This document shows positions 10,530 to 22,246 of a stretch of DNA of 64,000 nt, piece by piece. Each line of letters starts with the position of its first letter. Position 1 is the stretch's first letter. Both the position numbers and the translations under genes were made by a program. This DNA is from Cloeon dipterum (Eukaryota; Arthropoda; Insecta; Ephemeroptera; Baetidae), in NCBI RefSeq assembly GCF_949628265.1, contig NC_088786.1, positions 29,285,681 through 29,349,680 on the forward strand, given 5' to 3'. A model generated the notes under the pieces. That model was not told the origin of the DNA. It ran no database searches and saw only the letters and a program-made list of their open reading frames with translations.

Positions 10530-13500
10530 ATGAAGCCCACGTAAGTATCAACCATCGTTAAATTAACTAGTTTGTGTCAGAAATTCAACGAATTTTGCTG
10601 CGACGGCAAACAGCCGATAACTTTGGGTGTTTCCCTAACTTCCAAATCTTCAAAATTCTTTTTCAAGCAGAAGGGCACCTCAAACCCCAGGGAAAAAGAC
10701 ACCGTCCCGAAACAATTCGAAGGAAAAGATGGTAATTAGGGATCCTGTTGAGGTCTTCTGTCGCATCCGACCTGTTTCTGTCGCTGACGATAGTTACATC
10801 AAAGTGATCGATGAGCGCACCGTCCAGCTTGCAACTCCGGACAGCTCAATTGGCAACAAGGGAACATATAAGGAAATCCAGTACACCTTCAGCGTAAGCA
10901 ATATTTCTTTAGATATTTATTTTAAAAATTAAATTGCGTTATTAAACAGCGAGTCTTTGCTGAAGAATCGGAGCAGAAGGAAGTTTTTGACAGAGTTTCT
11001 TTGCCATTGGTTGAAAATTTCCTCAAAGGCCAAAATAACCTCTTGTTTACCTATGGTGTGACTGGATCTGGAAAAACTTTTACAATGACTGGTACTCCTA
11101 AGGATCCTGGTATTCTGCCTAGGTGCCTTGATGTGATTTTCAATTCAATCAGTGGCTGCCAGGTGAGCTTGATTGAAATATATCTCAAATGCATTTTTTT
11201 TTACAAATTTTACCTTCAGGCTAGGAAGTACACTTTTATTCCTGACGGAATGAATGGGTTTGACGTTCAATCTGATGATGCTGCAAGGGAGCAGGAAATA
11301 AAAGCTGGTGTCGCAGACAGAACCAATCGCACCAGGATGGACTTTCCCAAGACCCCCAGAAAGTATTTAAAAACTCATTGAGCTAATGTAAAGTTCAAAT
11401 GCTAATGTTATGATTGATTACCAGGCGGATGGCCCAGTGGGAAACTGCAAGTCGCATGACAGAAAACACAAGAGTGTCCATTAGCGACGAGGACTTTGTG
11501 TACTCTGTGTTTGTCACTTACGTCGAGATCTACAACAACAGCGTGTATGATCTTCTTGATGAGCGTGCTGATGGGTTGACTAAACTAAAGTATGCCCTTC
11601 ATTGCCTTCATAGTGTTTTAGTGAATATTTAATAAAACTCATTACAGAATTGTGAGAGAAGGTGCAAACAAAATCATGTATGTGAATGGAGTGCAGGAAG
11701 TTGAGGTCAGCTCAGCAAATGAAGCTTTCGAGGTATTCTGCCGGGGCATGAAGCGCAAAACTATCGCCCAAACAAATCTGAATGCAGAGTCAAGCAGGTC
11801 CCATGCCATCTTTAGCATTCGACTTGTGAAGGTAAGAGCAGTGACTGTCTAGGACTTGATTCTTCAATCTACAGATCATATTATGTTAGGCCGAATCTGT
11901 CTTTAATCAAGCAAATATTAAATTAACTATTCACCTATTTTGTAATTGTAAAACAGTTTTTTACTTAGGGTCTTGCTGGGATCTCAATTAACATGACTTT
12001 TAATAATTATAGGCTCCATATGATTCAAACGGAGAAGAAGTCCTCCAAAAGAAAGAATCAATCAGTGTGAGTCAGCTGTCCCTTGTTGACCTTGCTGGCA
12101 GCGAGAGAGCAAACAGGTCTCAGGCCAAGGGCCAGAATTTGTGTGAAGCAGGCAACATCAACAACTCACTGCTCACTCTGCGAAAGTGCTTTGAAATGCT
12201 CAGGGAAAACCAGATGAATGCTGGCAATGGAGCCCCCAAGATGGTGCCCTTCCGAGACTCCAGGCTCACTTATCTGTTCAAGAGTTTCTTTGATGGAGAA
12301 GGCAAAGTAAGAATGATTGTCTGCGTCAATCCAAACCCTGATGACTACGAAGAGACTCTGGTATTTTATTGAATGAGAGCCTATAATTTTTTTGCTCACT
12401 ACGTGCCTTATTTCTTAGCATGTGATGAAGTTTGCCGAGATGTCGCAAGAGGTGCAGGTTAAAAGGTGCATGCCGACACCTAGAAGGCCAGACGTCAATT
12501 TCACTCCAGGACGACGCAGAGCAAACCAAGTATTATATCGGTGTCCTTTATAATAAAATGATATTAATTAAAGCATATTATCAGATATTCAAAGAGGCTG
12601 CTAAGAGAATCGAGGAATCCGGTGCCACTCAAGGAGAATCCATACCATTTGATCTAAATCTGGTATACAGGTAAGAAAAAAAAATTTAAAAAAAAGATAA
12701 TTAAAAATTCATATTCTTGAAATATTATAGTCTTGGCATTCCTATTGACAACACCCCTCTCACTGATCCTAACAACGAAGAGCTCATTCGATCTGTCATG
12801 ATGGTTTTGGAATCCAGGGTTGCCAAAAGAAGGTGTCTGCAGCAGCAGTTTAAATCACAAAGTATTTACACTCTGATTTATCGCGATCACATTTTAATCC
12901 TTTTATTTCCAGTTGATCAAGTGAGGTCAAGTGTGGTGGCTCTTGAGAAAGACAACATCAGCCTGAAACAAGAAAACTCTAGTTTGCGAGCTACCATTGA
13001 TCAAGAGCGATCTGGAAGGAGTCTCCTGGAACAAAAGCTGGTGCAGTCAGAGAGTCAACTCGTGTCTATCAGGTTGAACTTGCAAGGGGAGCGAGAGGAG
13101 AAAGCTCGTTTGATCAGCAGGGTGAGCAAACCTAAATCTTGTCATCGCGGTGTCAGTTTTAATTGTTGACTTTCAGCTTGAGGATCTTGAGATGAAACTG
13201 AATCAAAGGAAAGCAGACACAGAACGTACCAAGCAGCGAATGCAAGAAAAGTTAGTAAATGAAAAGGACAAATTGGAGCGTGACATGAAGACTAGATTCT
13301 TGGCAGAGCAGTCAAACCTCAAAGTAATTAAATTAATCAATTTATGACTGTGTTTTCTACAAACAGTATATTTCAGTTGGAAAATGACTTAAAGGAAGAA
13401 AAACTGAGGCGAGTCCGACACATTGTGGACAATTTGGATAAGAACACACCATGCAGGCCCACTGGCAGGATGACCAGACTGGCTGCGGCCAAGTCAGAAG

Positions 13501-14616
13501 CTGAGTTGAGCTCAGCCTCATCAAATGCTAGGAGTGCAGTCACTCCAAACCCTAAAAGAGTAAGTTGTAAAGAGATGTTCAAATTTTCTGGAGAAACATT
13601 TGATTAACACATTATTGCTTTTCTGCTATGATAAGAAAAATACACCTATTTACACCTATTATCTGATTTTCTGTAGGGTCCCGCTGTGAGTAATCAGCGC
13701 CACAGGCGGTCTCGCTCAGCTGGAGGAAATGAGCGCTGGTTGGATCACAGACCTCAAACACAGAGCAGCAAGTTCCTTGAGCTGCAAACCATCTTCCAAC
13801 CCAATATGCCAAAGCGCAAGTCTGTCTCCAAACTCACTGACCCCAAGGATGTGACCGACCCTGCCACAAGCAAGTACTGCCTCACCACCCAAGAGCAAGA
13901 CTCGGATGGAGGGTTGGAAACAAAACTTTACAAGGTTAGTTCAATTCTTTAACTATTCAAAAAATGACTGGATCATATATTGACAATCTTATTAGCTGGT
14001 CAAATAATTATTTTCTGCTACGGATATCATTAAATAGATTTCCAATGTTTATCAACTGCTAAACATAATTACCTAAATTTCATGTGGTGCATGAACAATC
14101 TAGCAATGCACATTTTTACTTCACAAGAGTAACAGCAAATTACGTGATTTGGGGATTATTTGATATAATTTTGTCGGTAATAAGGTTCAATATTTTGCTA
14201 ACTCCAATGAAGAGCATAATATAATGTTAAGCCGAACTGAACATTTCAAATTGAAATATTATAAGTTAAATGCATCATAAAAATGTTTAAGAGTTATTAT
14301 TTGACGTCAATATTAATTAAGAGACCTCACCTACATTTGTTTCATGAATATTTTTAAGTTCAATTCATTTATTTAAAAGTTTTTTATTTATAATTTTCAG
14401 GGTGATGTCCATCCTACAGTGGGAGGCGGTGCTCAGGTTGTGCTGACCGACGTCGAGGTCTTGAAGCAAACCTCACCCACCAATCCAAATGTCTCTCCGT
14501 CCCGCAAGAGAAGTGCCAACGGCAATGGCAAGGAAAACGGCCGACTTCTGCCTGACGAGGTTTCCCACAGATGCAAGACTGGCATTGAAGGCCATGGAAA
14601 GAAATCTTGCAAATAA
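10530..14616 (+). CDS. KIF23: kinesin-like protein KIF23 / MKLP1 / Pavarotti
   Basis: Fifteen coding exons: 10530-10540, 10671-10893, 10950-11162, 11220-11362, 11425-11589, 11648-11831, 12013-12360, 12419-12529, 12585-12670, 12731-12861, 12913-13121, 13177-13323, 13377-13559, 13677-13934, 14401-14616; 875 residues. This is the plus-end motor of centralspindlin, which with the RacGAP partner bundles the spindle midzone and drives cytokinesis. The motor domain (about 25-430) has P-loop GVTGSGKT (114-121), switch I NAESSRSH (297-304) and switch II DLAGSE (339-344). A coiled coil lies around 540-680. The tail carries HRRSRSAG (727-734) followed by RWLDHRP, closely matching the human segment that is phosphorylated and binds 14-3-3. 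The first coding exon holds only 11 coding bases. Length is close to the shorter human isoform; I see no counterpart of the optional actin-binding exon. Confidence 0.96.
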
Positions 14617-15594
14617 TCACATTCCTTTACTGTTGGATCTAAGAAGGTTAAATAACCTCACTTCTCAGATTTCTATGTCACACTTGGTTAACATATGTAT
14701 TTAATACTAAGGAAGCTTTTATTGTTATAGCTCCACGTTAATTGAAAGACTAATATTTCTTGTCTGGATTGAAAATATTACAGGCCCCTTCATACAAGAA
14801 AATTAACAACTTTTAATTCTGACAGTGGAATGGCTGTCAATGCCAACAGCTTGACTGTACATATTTTAGCCCATTTTGACTAATCTCGGTGAAATCTGAA
14901 TCCTTAGAATTTTACAACTTTAACTTGAAGAAGTGGACCAGTTTGTCGTAATATTGCAACAAAAATATTATTAACTTTGCTCTCAATTGGTGGGTTGAAC
15001 TAGCGGCACACTGATGACTTGATTTTCAAATCTCTGTATATTTGAGAAACTTAAAGTGAGACAATTGAATAAAAATAATCAAGTAAAATTAATTTTTTCT
15101 TAATTACTATCCGTTCCATTGTATCGAATTTTGTAAGTTCTCAAAATAAACAAAGTAATCAGAATAAATATTGCTCTGAATTGATTGTAAACAAGTCGTA
15201 AGCACAGTATGCATTAGAGAAGCTCTACACAGTATTAGTGGAATGGGGGCGTGGTAGGGACCATGTGTTCAGGAGGGGACTTGACTATGTATTGAAGTTA
15301 CCGTCGATTGTCGACCCAATTTCCTGCAAGGATAACACAAAACTCCCTAGACCGTCGGTCACGTGCCTTTGGTTATTTGATCCTTTGTCAGAGGTTGAGG
15401 TTCAATATTTTCACGAGGGGACTCCTAAATAAATGATGGTCATTCTGCTGCGTGCTATGTGATCTCATTCAACGTACGTAACAGATTTTTGCGTAATTTA
15501 TTTGGACCCGTGATATATAACAAGAATCATTGAAGAACTCATCTTCTGCGTGTTGGGTTAAACACTTGACTGAAAGAGACACATCATCATCATT
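14617..15594 (+). other. KIF23 3' UTR and RFK upstream region
   Basis: AATAAA signals for KIF23 occur at 15068-15073 and shortly after 15140. A 64-codon frame at 15238-15432 has no family signature and lies where the RFK leader is expected. No other feature seen. Confidence 0.5.
15068..15073 (+). terminator. poly(A) signal candidate for KIF23
   Basis: AATAAA about 450 bp after the KIF23 stop. A further AATAAA is found about 75 bp on. Confidence 0.4.
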
Positions 15595-16439
15595 ATGCTC
15601 CGAAAAGGACTGCCACACTTTGCAGTTGGGAAGGTTATCAGTGGTTTCCAAAGAGGGTCCAAGGAACTAGGTTGCCCAACAGGTAAAAATTGAATTAAAA
15701 ATAAGATTGATGTGCGTTAGTGTTGAGTTTATTTGGTTCCAATAGCAAATTTTACCCACGAAGTCGTTGATAATCTGCCTAGTGATGTGGAGACTGGTAT
15801 CTACTATGGATGGGCCAACGTAGACGATGGTCCTGTCTATAAAATGGTTATGAGTGTAGGCTGGAACCCATATTACAAGAACGAGAAAAAATCGATGGTA
15901 AACTTTAACACTTACAATAAGGGCGGATTCGAAATTGGACAAAATTACCATTTATATTCATTGTCATCTATTTTGGCAGGGCCGGGGAAAAGCCACTAAA
16001 GCGTCATCAGATTCCTAGTTCTATCTTTCCGCCGCCTTTAGTAATAATTGGCATTAGTTTTAAGCACAATTTTTTACAGGAGACACATATTCTGCACAAT
16101 TTTGAAAACGATTTTTATGGTTCTTCACTGAAAGTCTGCATGTTAGGGTACCTGAGGCCAGAGAAGGATTTCAAATCTCTAGGTATGTATTATTTGGTGC
16201 TTTTAATAAGTATTTGTATGCTGTATTTTACTAATGCCATATTCGCAGAGTTCTCAAGTATATTTAAACGTAATCTTGATCATTTTCCAGATGAGCTAAT
16301 TGAGGCTATTCAGAATGACATAAAGAATGCATCTGATACACTGGATCAGCCTGAGTGGCAAAAATTCAAGGATCATGATTTCTTCCTGCCTAACAAAAAT
16401 GGACTGATTACTAATGGGAATCATCTGAGTTCTTTGTAA
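15595..16439 (+). CDS. RFK: riboflavin kinase (flavokinase)
   Basis: Four coding exons: 15595-15682, 15746-15897, 16080-16182, 16291-16439; 163 residues (human 155-162). The enzyme phosphorylates riboflavin with ATP to FMN in the cytosol. The fold is a single flavokinase domain covering almost the whole protein. Visible hallmarks are GSKELGCPTAN with the Mg-ATP binding PTAN at 28-31, VVDNLPSDVETGIYYGWA, VGWNPYYKNEKKSMETHILH with the catalytic glutamate at E81, and YLRPEKDF. The start ATG matches the N terminus of animal RFK (M...LPHFAVGKV). There is no fused FAD synthetase domain, as is normal in animals. The gene converges on the minus-strand gene at 16874-18022 with almost no gap between the predicted poly(A) sites. 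Confidence 0.95.
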
Positions 16440-16482
16440 GCAATTGACTGGAATTAAACCAATGATACCAATTTAGTTACTT

Positions 16483-16488
16483 AATAAA
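16483..16488 (+). terminator. poly(A) signal for RFK
   Basis: AATAAA 44 bp after the RFK stop codon. Confidence 0.55.
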
Positions 16489-16537
16489 TTGTTATCTCTT
16501 CTTTTTAATGGTGCATGTTGTGATTTTGGCGATCATA

Positions 16538-16543
16538 TTTATT
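16538..16543 (-). terminator. poly(A) signal for the unknown minus-strand gene
   Basis: AATAAA on the minus strand, 330 bp beyond the stop of the gene at 16874-18022 and only 50 bp from the RFK signal on the other strand. The two transcripts therefore probably meet or overlap tail to tail. Confidence 0.4.
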
Positions 16544-16873
16544 TTAAAAGTTTACAATGAATTATTCGCCCTGTAGAAAACTATTTTTTGCAATATGTAA
16601 TAAAAACAAAGACAACTCTTCAGGACATAATTTGTTATATTTCATAAATGTGTTGAATATATTTCATAAACACGATAAACAACCCAATTCAATATCAGTG
16701 TTAAGTGGTGTTTACTGCATTCTTCAACACACCTGCAGGTCATTTAAATTTAATATATCAATACTAAAAAATTTGTCGCCTCCTTGGCAACTTAAAATAA
16801 AAATATACAACCTTGACAAGAGATTCAGTGCAATTGCAATTAAAAATTTTCTAACCAAAACTGCTGCTGCCAA

Positions 16874-18022
16874 TTAAGTCAGAACCACTTCACCACCTTC
16901 CACAGCACCATTCTGCACAATTATGTACTCGCCATCCGCACCATCACACAAAAACATGTGGTTTTTATCAGTTATCTCACCACCCTCAGCAGCCGCAGCC
17001 AAGATCATCTGCATTGACTCCTCTGGCTCTACTCCGTCGTGAAGGACAATAATTTCCTGTGGTTCAGCATTGTCTCTTTCAATGAGGAAGCGCATCACTT
17101 GTTGCTGAGGCTCCTCCTGAGTGTCTTCTTCCTCAACAGGAGTTGGCTTGGGTTCAACAGCAAGCGAAGCAGGAGGATTAGCAGCAGCAGCAGCAGCGGT
17201 ATTTACATTGCGCGCTGCGCCACTGGCACTCTTAGAATATCTGATAGGTTGGTTGGGGTCTAAGGACAGCAGGTTGAGGTCGGTGATTGGTTCGTGTGTA
17301 GTGAAACTGCTAGTCAGGTGTCTTTGATACAAGCGACGGAGGGTGGGGCTCAGGTGCGTTTTGCCAGGGTAAGCAAACAGCTTGGACACACTGTTGGTGT
17401 TTAGCTCCTTCACTTTTTTTTTCGAGGCGGGCGCAAGGTCCATCGTTGTCACAATGTCCCTAGTATCCGCCAACTGTGACTTGAATTCGGGGACAGGGAT
17501 GTTAGTGGGACAGTCGATGATCAGTCTGGTGCGGGTGGAGCGCAGTTCGTGAGGAAAAAGGTAGTTTGAGACCGATCCTGGAGGCTTCGGTACTAATCTC
17601 TCCCAGACCGGGGCGGTCTTCGGTTTAGTTTTGGGCGGAGGCTGCGGAGGGTCAATTTTCAATCTTTTCGAGGCTGGAGCCGGAGCTGATGGGCTTTTGC
17701 GTTTGCCGCGGTTGGCCGAGACCACAAACACTGATTCTTCCATCTTGTTAACTTGGACATTGCAATCAGCGGGAATAGCACTCTTAGGGACGTACATGAG
17801 TTCAACATCGCAGTTCGAGTGTTCCTCATTGTTGACAGGCACGTGAATAGTGATGACAGGCACTTCTTCCGTTTTTGGGCTCTCTGCTTCTTCTTTCTCA
17901 TGGGCAAGTTCAGATAGTTCAGTTTCATATTCTTGGTTATCTGACACAAAAACACTGATTTCTTCCACACAGGATGGTTTAATAGGTCTGAGGACACCTC
18001 CTAATTTAGGAAATGTGGTCAT
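16874..18022 (-). CDS. unrecognised 382-residue, probably nuclear protein
   Basis: Single coding exon of 382 residues; I do not recognise a family. The N-terminal 100 residues are acidic with short hydrophobic runs. A basic, bipartite-looking nuclear localisation signal lies at about 105-122 (RGKRKSP then SKRLK). A proline/lysine-rich linker follows, then a region at about 137-262 that looks the most structured (VWERLVPKPPGSVSNYLFPHEL, then YPGKTHLSPTLRRLYQRHL). A run of alanines and an acidic, glutamine-containing stretch lead to a C terminus rich in E, G and V. The frame is long, has better codon balance than its surroundings and sits between a plausible leader splice and a poly(A) signal, so it is very likely a real gene. 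Composition suggests a transcription or chromatin-associated factor, but this is inference only. Confidence 0.8.
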   Translation of the reverse strand: MTTFPKLGGVLRPIKPSCVEEISVFVSDNQEYETELSELAHEKEEAESPKTEEVPVITIHVPVNNEEHSNCDVELMYVPKSAIPADCNVQVNKMEESVFVVSANRGKRKSPSAPAPASKRLKIDPPQPPPKTKPKTAPVWERLVPKPPGSVSNYLFPHELRSTRTRLIIDCPTNIPVPEFKSQLADTRDIVTTMDLAPASKKKVKELNTNSVSKLFAYPGKTHLSPTLRRLYQRHLTSSFTTHEPITDLNLLSLDPNQPIRYSKSASGAARNVNTAAAAAANPPASLAVEPKPTPVEEEDTQEEPQQQVMRFLIERDNAEPQEIIVLHDGVEPEESMQMILAAAAEGGEITDKNHMFLCDGADGEYIIVQNGAVEGGEVVLT

Positions 18023-18066
18023 GTCTCTGGACTAGATCCTAGATCCCTCTTCCTAGTCCATAGCAA

Positions 18067-18770
18067 TCTAAAATATTCAAAGAAAATTATTAGTTTTATT
18101 AAAAATACATATTAAAACATGGGATATTATAGAACCTATTATACACAATTTCACATACATGCATACCCTGCTACACATTTCAGGTGTATGAATATCAATG
18201 ATTTAGAAAATTATAAGTTAGAAAATTCCTGTTGTAAATTTTGCACATGTGAACAATTCGTATATATATCATACATTACAGCTATTAAAATTCAAAGTTC
18301 GTGTATCATTTTGTATTCTTTTTATCATACTCAACACAGTCAACACTCAAATTCAATTTCATAACTTGAACTACATTTGGATGATAGATTTTAAAATCTA
18401 ATTTTGTTATCATTTAAATTTATAATTTATGTCATAAATGTTTACTACAGAATTTTTTTTGTTTATATTAGGAACAAATTCCTGTAGCAAAATGTTTGCG
18501 AATCCGTACCATGAATTAACATGTATTAAAAACTATAATACTTATGTTGGGAACCTTCAAAGGCATGAAGTTATCGTGTAAATTTTACGTGAATGCAATT
18601 TTGGATATGAATTACCTCTGCTGCCTTGTAATTTTCCAAAATAATAGCACAACTTCCCGCTATATCGTTTCTGTGTACAGACTATCGCAAGATGGCGATA
18701 AGAACGTCAAAACCGAAATTTTCCACGCGACACACTTGGGTCAATAACAAAGCGGACTGGCGCCAAAATT
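18067..18770 (-). promoter_or_regulatory. leader intron and promoter of the unknown minus-strand gene (YY1 and E2F-like sites)
   Basis: An acceptor (ATTTTAG) sits just before 18067. A matching donor (CAGAG then GTAATT) lies at 18616-18615, so the leader is probably one untranslated exon from about 18700 to 18616 plus 45 bp before the ATG at 18022. In the sense direction the putative first exon contains CGCCATCTTG (18697-18688), the YY1 motif typically found just downstream of start sites. A palindromic TGGCGCCAAAA (18758-18768) resembles an E2F site. The second leader exon also holds a minimal upstream ORF (ATG GAC TAG). Confidence 0.4.
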
Positions 18771-20240
18771 CAAATTCCCTCCTCAACAGGAAATTCTTTG
18801 CTTTGTAGTCATAATTATTATTACTCACATCTTTTAGCAAATAATAAATAAACTGAATAAAGCAGCAGGTTTTTTTGAAATCATAATATATATGGGAGTC
18901 ACATTATATTACAATTTGGTGAGCGATTAAGTATAGCTAGCAGCTTGGCCGCATAATTAATTACTAAATTTTTCAAAATATCCAAATAAATGGATTGATT
19001 TTCCCGTCCCAGCTTTTCCTGCTGCGATAACCTTCGTCTAGGAAATAACTATAATTATTCAACATAATAATTAAGCGCATTCAATTTGTTATATTTTATG
19101 GCAACCTGACTTTTTACCTCTTAACAATAAGGATTTATAAAATATGCTAACATACGCAGATCCTACAATTAATATTTATCTCCTACATCCACCTGCTGAA
19201 AGCTAGTTTATTTTAAACTAAAAATCATATAATTTAAGTGGATTGATGCAGGGTGACAATTGAAAATTACTTGAATTGTTGGATGCAAAGAGCAGTTGAC
19301 TGAAAAACAATTATTTGTTCCACAATTTGCAACAATTAAAAAAGGACCTTGCAATTATAGTAAAAATTCAAATTTTCTCCAAAATGTACAGCGCTTGACC
19401 ATATTTTATTTCTCGGCCAGATCTATCCAATGGTGTATGCCACTTTTTAGGGAAAATCTTTGTTGTGAAGTTAACGAGGATTTCAAATAATAGGGAGAAT
19501 CCTCTCACCATTTGAAAAGCCACTTTTCTAAAAAAAAATACAGTGCTACTTAAGTCAATTTTGGATATAACTGAATCCTTAAGGATGATTTCATGCTTAG
19601 GCAACAAGGATTACCCAGGATGTTGCAGTATCAATCCGCTTTTTTATTTTACATCAAAATTTTTGTTTTGATGGAACAATTCAAAATAGCTTAAAGTGGA
19701 ATGATACTGGGCAACAATTGAAAATTATTTGAATTGTTGGATGCCATAAACAATTGATCGATAAACAATATGTTCAACAATTTGCAATAATAAAAAACGA
19801 CCCTTCCTACAATAAAAATTCAAATTTTGCCAATTTTCTCCAAAATTTACAGTGCTTGAACATATTTTCTTGGCATATTCCGATTCCTCTCGTCGAGATC
19901 TGTCCAACGGTGTATGCAGCTTATTGGAGAAACTCTTGGTTTTGAAATTAAATCGGATTTCAAGTAAGGAGACAGCCATTACCATTTGAAAAGCACGCTA
20001 ACTTTCCAGCCAATTTTCTCGAAAAATTACAGCGCTTCCTAGATCAATTTAGGCTTTAACTGAATCCTAAGGGACGAGTTTATGCATTGGCAACAAGCAT
20101 TTTCCAGGCTTTTCCAGTATCATTCCTCTTTAAATACTTTTTAACAATGTCAAATGGAGATATTCGTTATTCTATAATGAGTTTAATTTTTATTTCAACG
20201 CAATGAAATTTACAATGGTTTGACTCATTAAATTCACTAT
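18771..20240. other. intergenic region between the unknown gene and POFUT1
   Basis: No coding features supported. Holds the degenerate tandem duplication 19233-20125 (separate entry). Confidence 0.5.
19233..20125. repeat. degenerate two-copy tandem repeat, unit about 458 bp
   Basis: Copy 1 (about 19233-19645) and copy 2 (about 19691-20125) share ordered blocks: AAGTGGA/TTGATRC, CAACAATTGAAAATTA, TGAATTGTTGGATGC, AAAAATTCAAATTTT, TTTCTCCAAAAT, CGGTGTATGC and ACCATTTGAAAAG, and finish with GGCAACAAG. Identity is patchy, with indels, so the duplication is old. Within each unit the TTTTCTC-AAAA-TACAG-GCTT block recurs about 150-180 bp later, so the unit is itself built from a shorter repeat. No reading frame runs through it. 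Confidence 0.65.
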
Positions 20241-20246
20241 TTTATT
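20241..20246 (-). terminator. poly(A) signal candidate for POFUT1
   Basis: AATAAA on the minus strand about 135 bp after the POFUT1 stop. Confidence 0.4.
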
Positions 20247-20378
20247 TTTTAGGTTTAAATTTTGTTTTTAAAACATTTAAACCTATTTCCAGGAAAAGTA
20301 GATCTGGCATGAAAAGCAGTAAGAGAATTCACCAAACTTTGTTATGACTTGTTTGATTAAAATTCACCTACCAAATGT

Positions 20379-22246
20379 TCAGAATTCGTCATGCTGCATT
20401 GACTTTTTTGCCGTCCGCTCATCTGGAAAAGCCCAGAACGAAGAGGGAAGTCCTCTTGAGTCTCTTTCTCTCTTGACAAAGGCAGTGAAAGAAGATATAC
20501 AGTTGCCAACAAAGTGGTTTGACATTCCCAAAATTGCTAGCTCGATGTGTGGGTTGCCTGGCTCGAGTTTTTTAACAACAATCTGCAATTAGTTAATAAA
20601 TTAACTTACATATTAATGTGGACAGATCAGGATAAAACGCTTACTTTATTCTTCTTCAACGAATTTGCAAGTTCCTTGAGCATGTGATTATTGTCCGAGG
20701 CAACAAAAACTGACTCATAATTGCTGCTCTTAAGTAGCTTCCTCAGGTGGCAGATGATTATCTCTTTATTCGGCATGCACATTGCTGGGGTTGCCAAACC
20801 AAACTCGTTGTTGTAGCCCAAGCATTGCGGTGCAGAGAATAAGTTCTTTGTTTCTGGAATGTGTTTACATGCTCGTACCTGAAATGAAAATATTTAATAG
20901 TCACTTCTCTAAATTCAGAGATTTTTGATCTTGCAAAACAATATCCAGTATAAAACACCGCTGCAATTCTGACACAATAATTACAGTTTACATTTTTGGA
21001 GAAACTGAAAAATGAATAAAATATGTAAAAGTAAAACACATCAAGCTAACTTTAAACACAGGCAAATAAGTGTCACTCAGATAATTATGTGATTTTCTGT
21101 GAAATATTTTTTCTGCGCAACAAGTAACTAAATAATTCAAGAAAATTTTAATTGCAATTTCACTTTGGAGAAATTGTAAGGTCCAATATTAATTTTTTTC
21201 TATCAAGTAACTTAAATAAGTAACATTAGTCTAAAAGCCCGTCAGTTTCTAACATTATTAAGGACGTGATCATTTGATATGATGATTATCAGCCGATATT
21301 GAATGTACCAACCCAATCCATGCCGTTTCTGAGATGGATCCCAATGAAGGGTGCGTTGGGCAACTCTTTGTGGATGAAGCTCATGGCCGCTGCTCGCACA
21401 GGCTCAGACCATTTTAGATACCTGTGGAGAGCTCGATTTTCTTCTTGGACCGGAAAACTTCCAGGGGCACCGGTGAAGGCCAGCACAGGCCACTTGTCTG
21501 GAGGGTATTTTTTCAGCCATTTCGCTCCCGCGTTGCCGTGGTGCACATCGAAGTGCAGAGGTGCGTACATTTCGGAGCCAACAAAGTCAATTTTGAAAGT
21601 ATCCCAGAATGGCCCAAAAGGATTTCCATCTTTGGCGTTGCAGCCTTTGTCAGCCTCTTTTTGGCCACCCTTATTCAAGATGCTGTTTCGCGACATGTAG
21701 CAAAATGCTGGAAATCATTTTAAATTAAGTTTTGGGATAAAGGACATGTATAGTGAGCGACATAGTTGAGCCAATTTAAATCTTACATATTCTCTTTTCC
21801 GGGGGCCAAATAGTCGGTGCCAACTCCTCCATAAATTTTTCCATAGTGATGACCCGGTGAAACTCTTCCAAAGGCTTCACATCGAAGTAAAAGTTAAACG
21901 GCACTTGGTGCTGAAATAAAAGCTATATTTCAAGTATATAATAATACATTTCCTTGTCCCTTTACCGATTTCACGTCACTCGGTCTGTATTCAACCCACG
22001 GAGGCAGGACAAGCGTTCGGTTGAGACCATGGGCGAACCCAAGGGCACCCAAAAAGTGATCAGCTTGGTTGCCAAAGCGGCCTTGAAAATGAATATTATT
22101 ATTTTCCAGAATTATTGAGAAATGAAGAGAAACCTACCCATGCAAGGGCAATACATGACATAACCGTTGGGGTCCACTTGGACATCTTCGGCACATGAGA
22201 TCGAGAGGACAGTCTTAAATATTACCAAAGTCAATACAAACAGCAT
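20379..22246 (-). CDS. POFUT1: GDP-fucose protein O-fucosyltransferase 1
   Basis: Six coding exons, in gene order 22246-22138, 22081-21966, 21910-21787, 21707-21313, 20878-20645, 20582-20379; 393 residues (human 388). It transfers fucose from GDP-fucose to Ser/Thr of EGF repeats, including those of Notch, inside the ER. Features: signal peptide ([19 protein letters not shown]), [23 protein letters not shown] at the GDP-fucose site, a conserved glycosylation sequon [17 protein letters not shown], and [10 protein letters not shown] with the catalytic-site arginine at R243. The C-terminal block contains [19 protein letters not shown]. It ends HDEF, an ER-retention variant like RDEF in human. The exon 4 donor (TGG then GTTGGT) is weak; it is the only choice that keeps the frame (DWVRACKHI). 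Confidence 0.95.

Noticed and set aside
15238..15432. 64-codon plus-strand frame upstream of RFK
   Set aside because: It has no family signature, and the RFK start is well defined at 15595 by similarity to animal RFK. This is probably leader or intergenic sequence.
15733..15999. First reading as a DM9/DUF3421-like protein
   Set aside because: The GIYYGWA and GWNPYYKN motifs with PTAN upstream are those of riboflavin kinase, and the exons join in phase to a full-length RFK.
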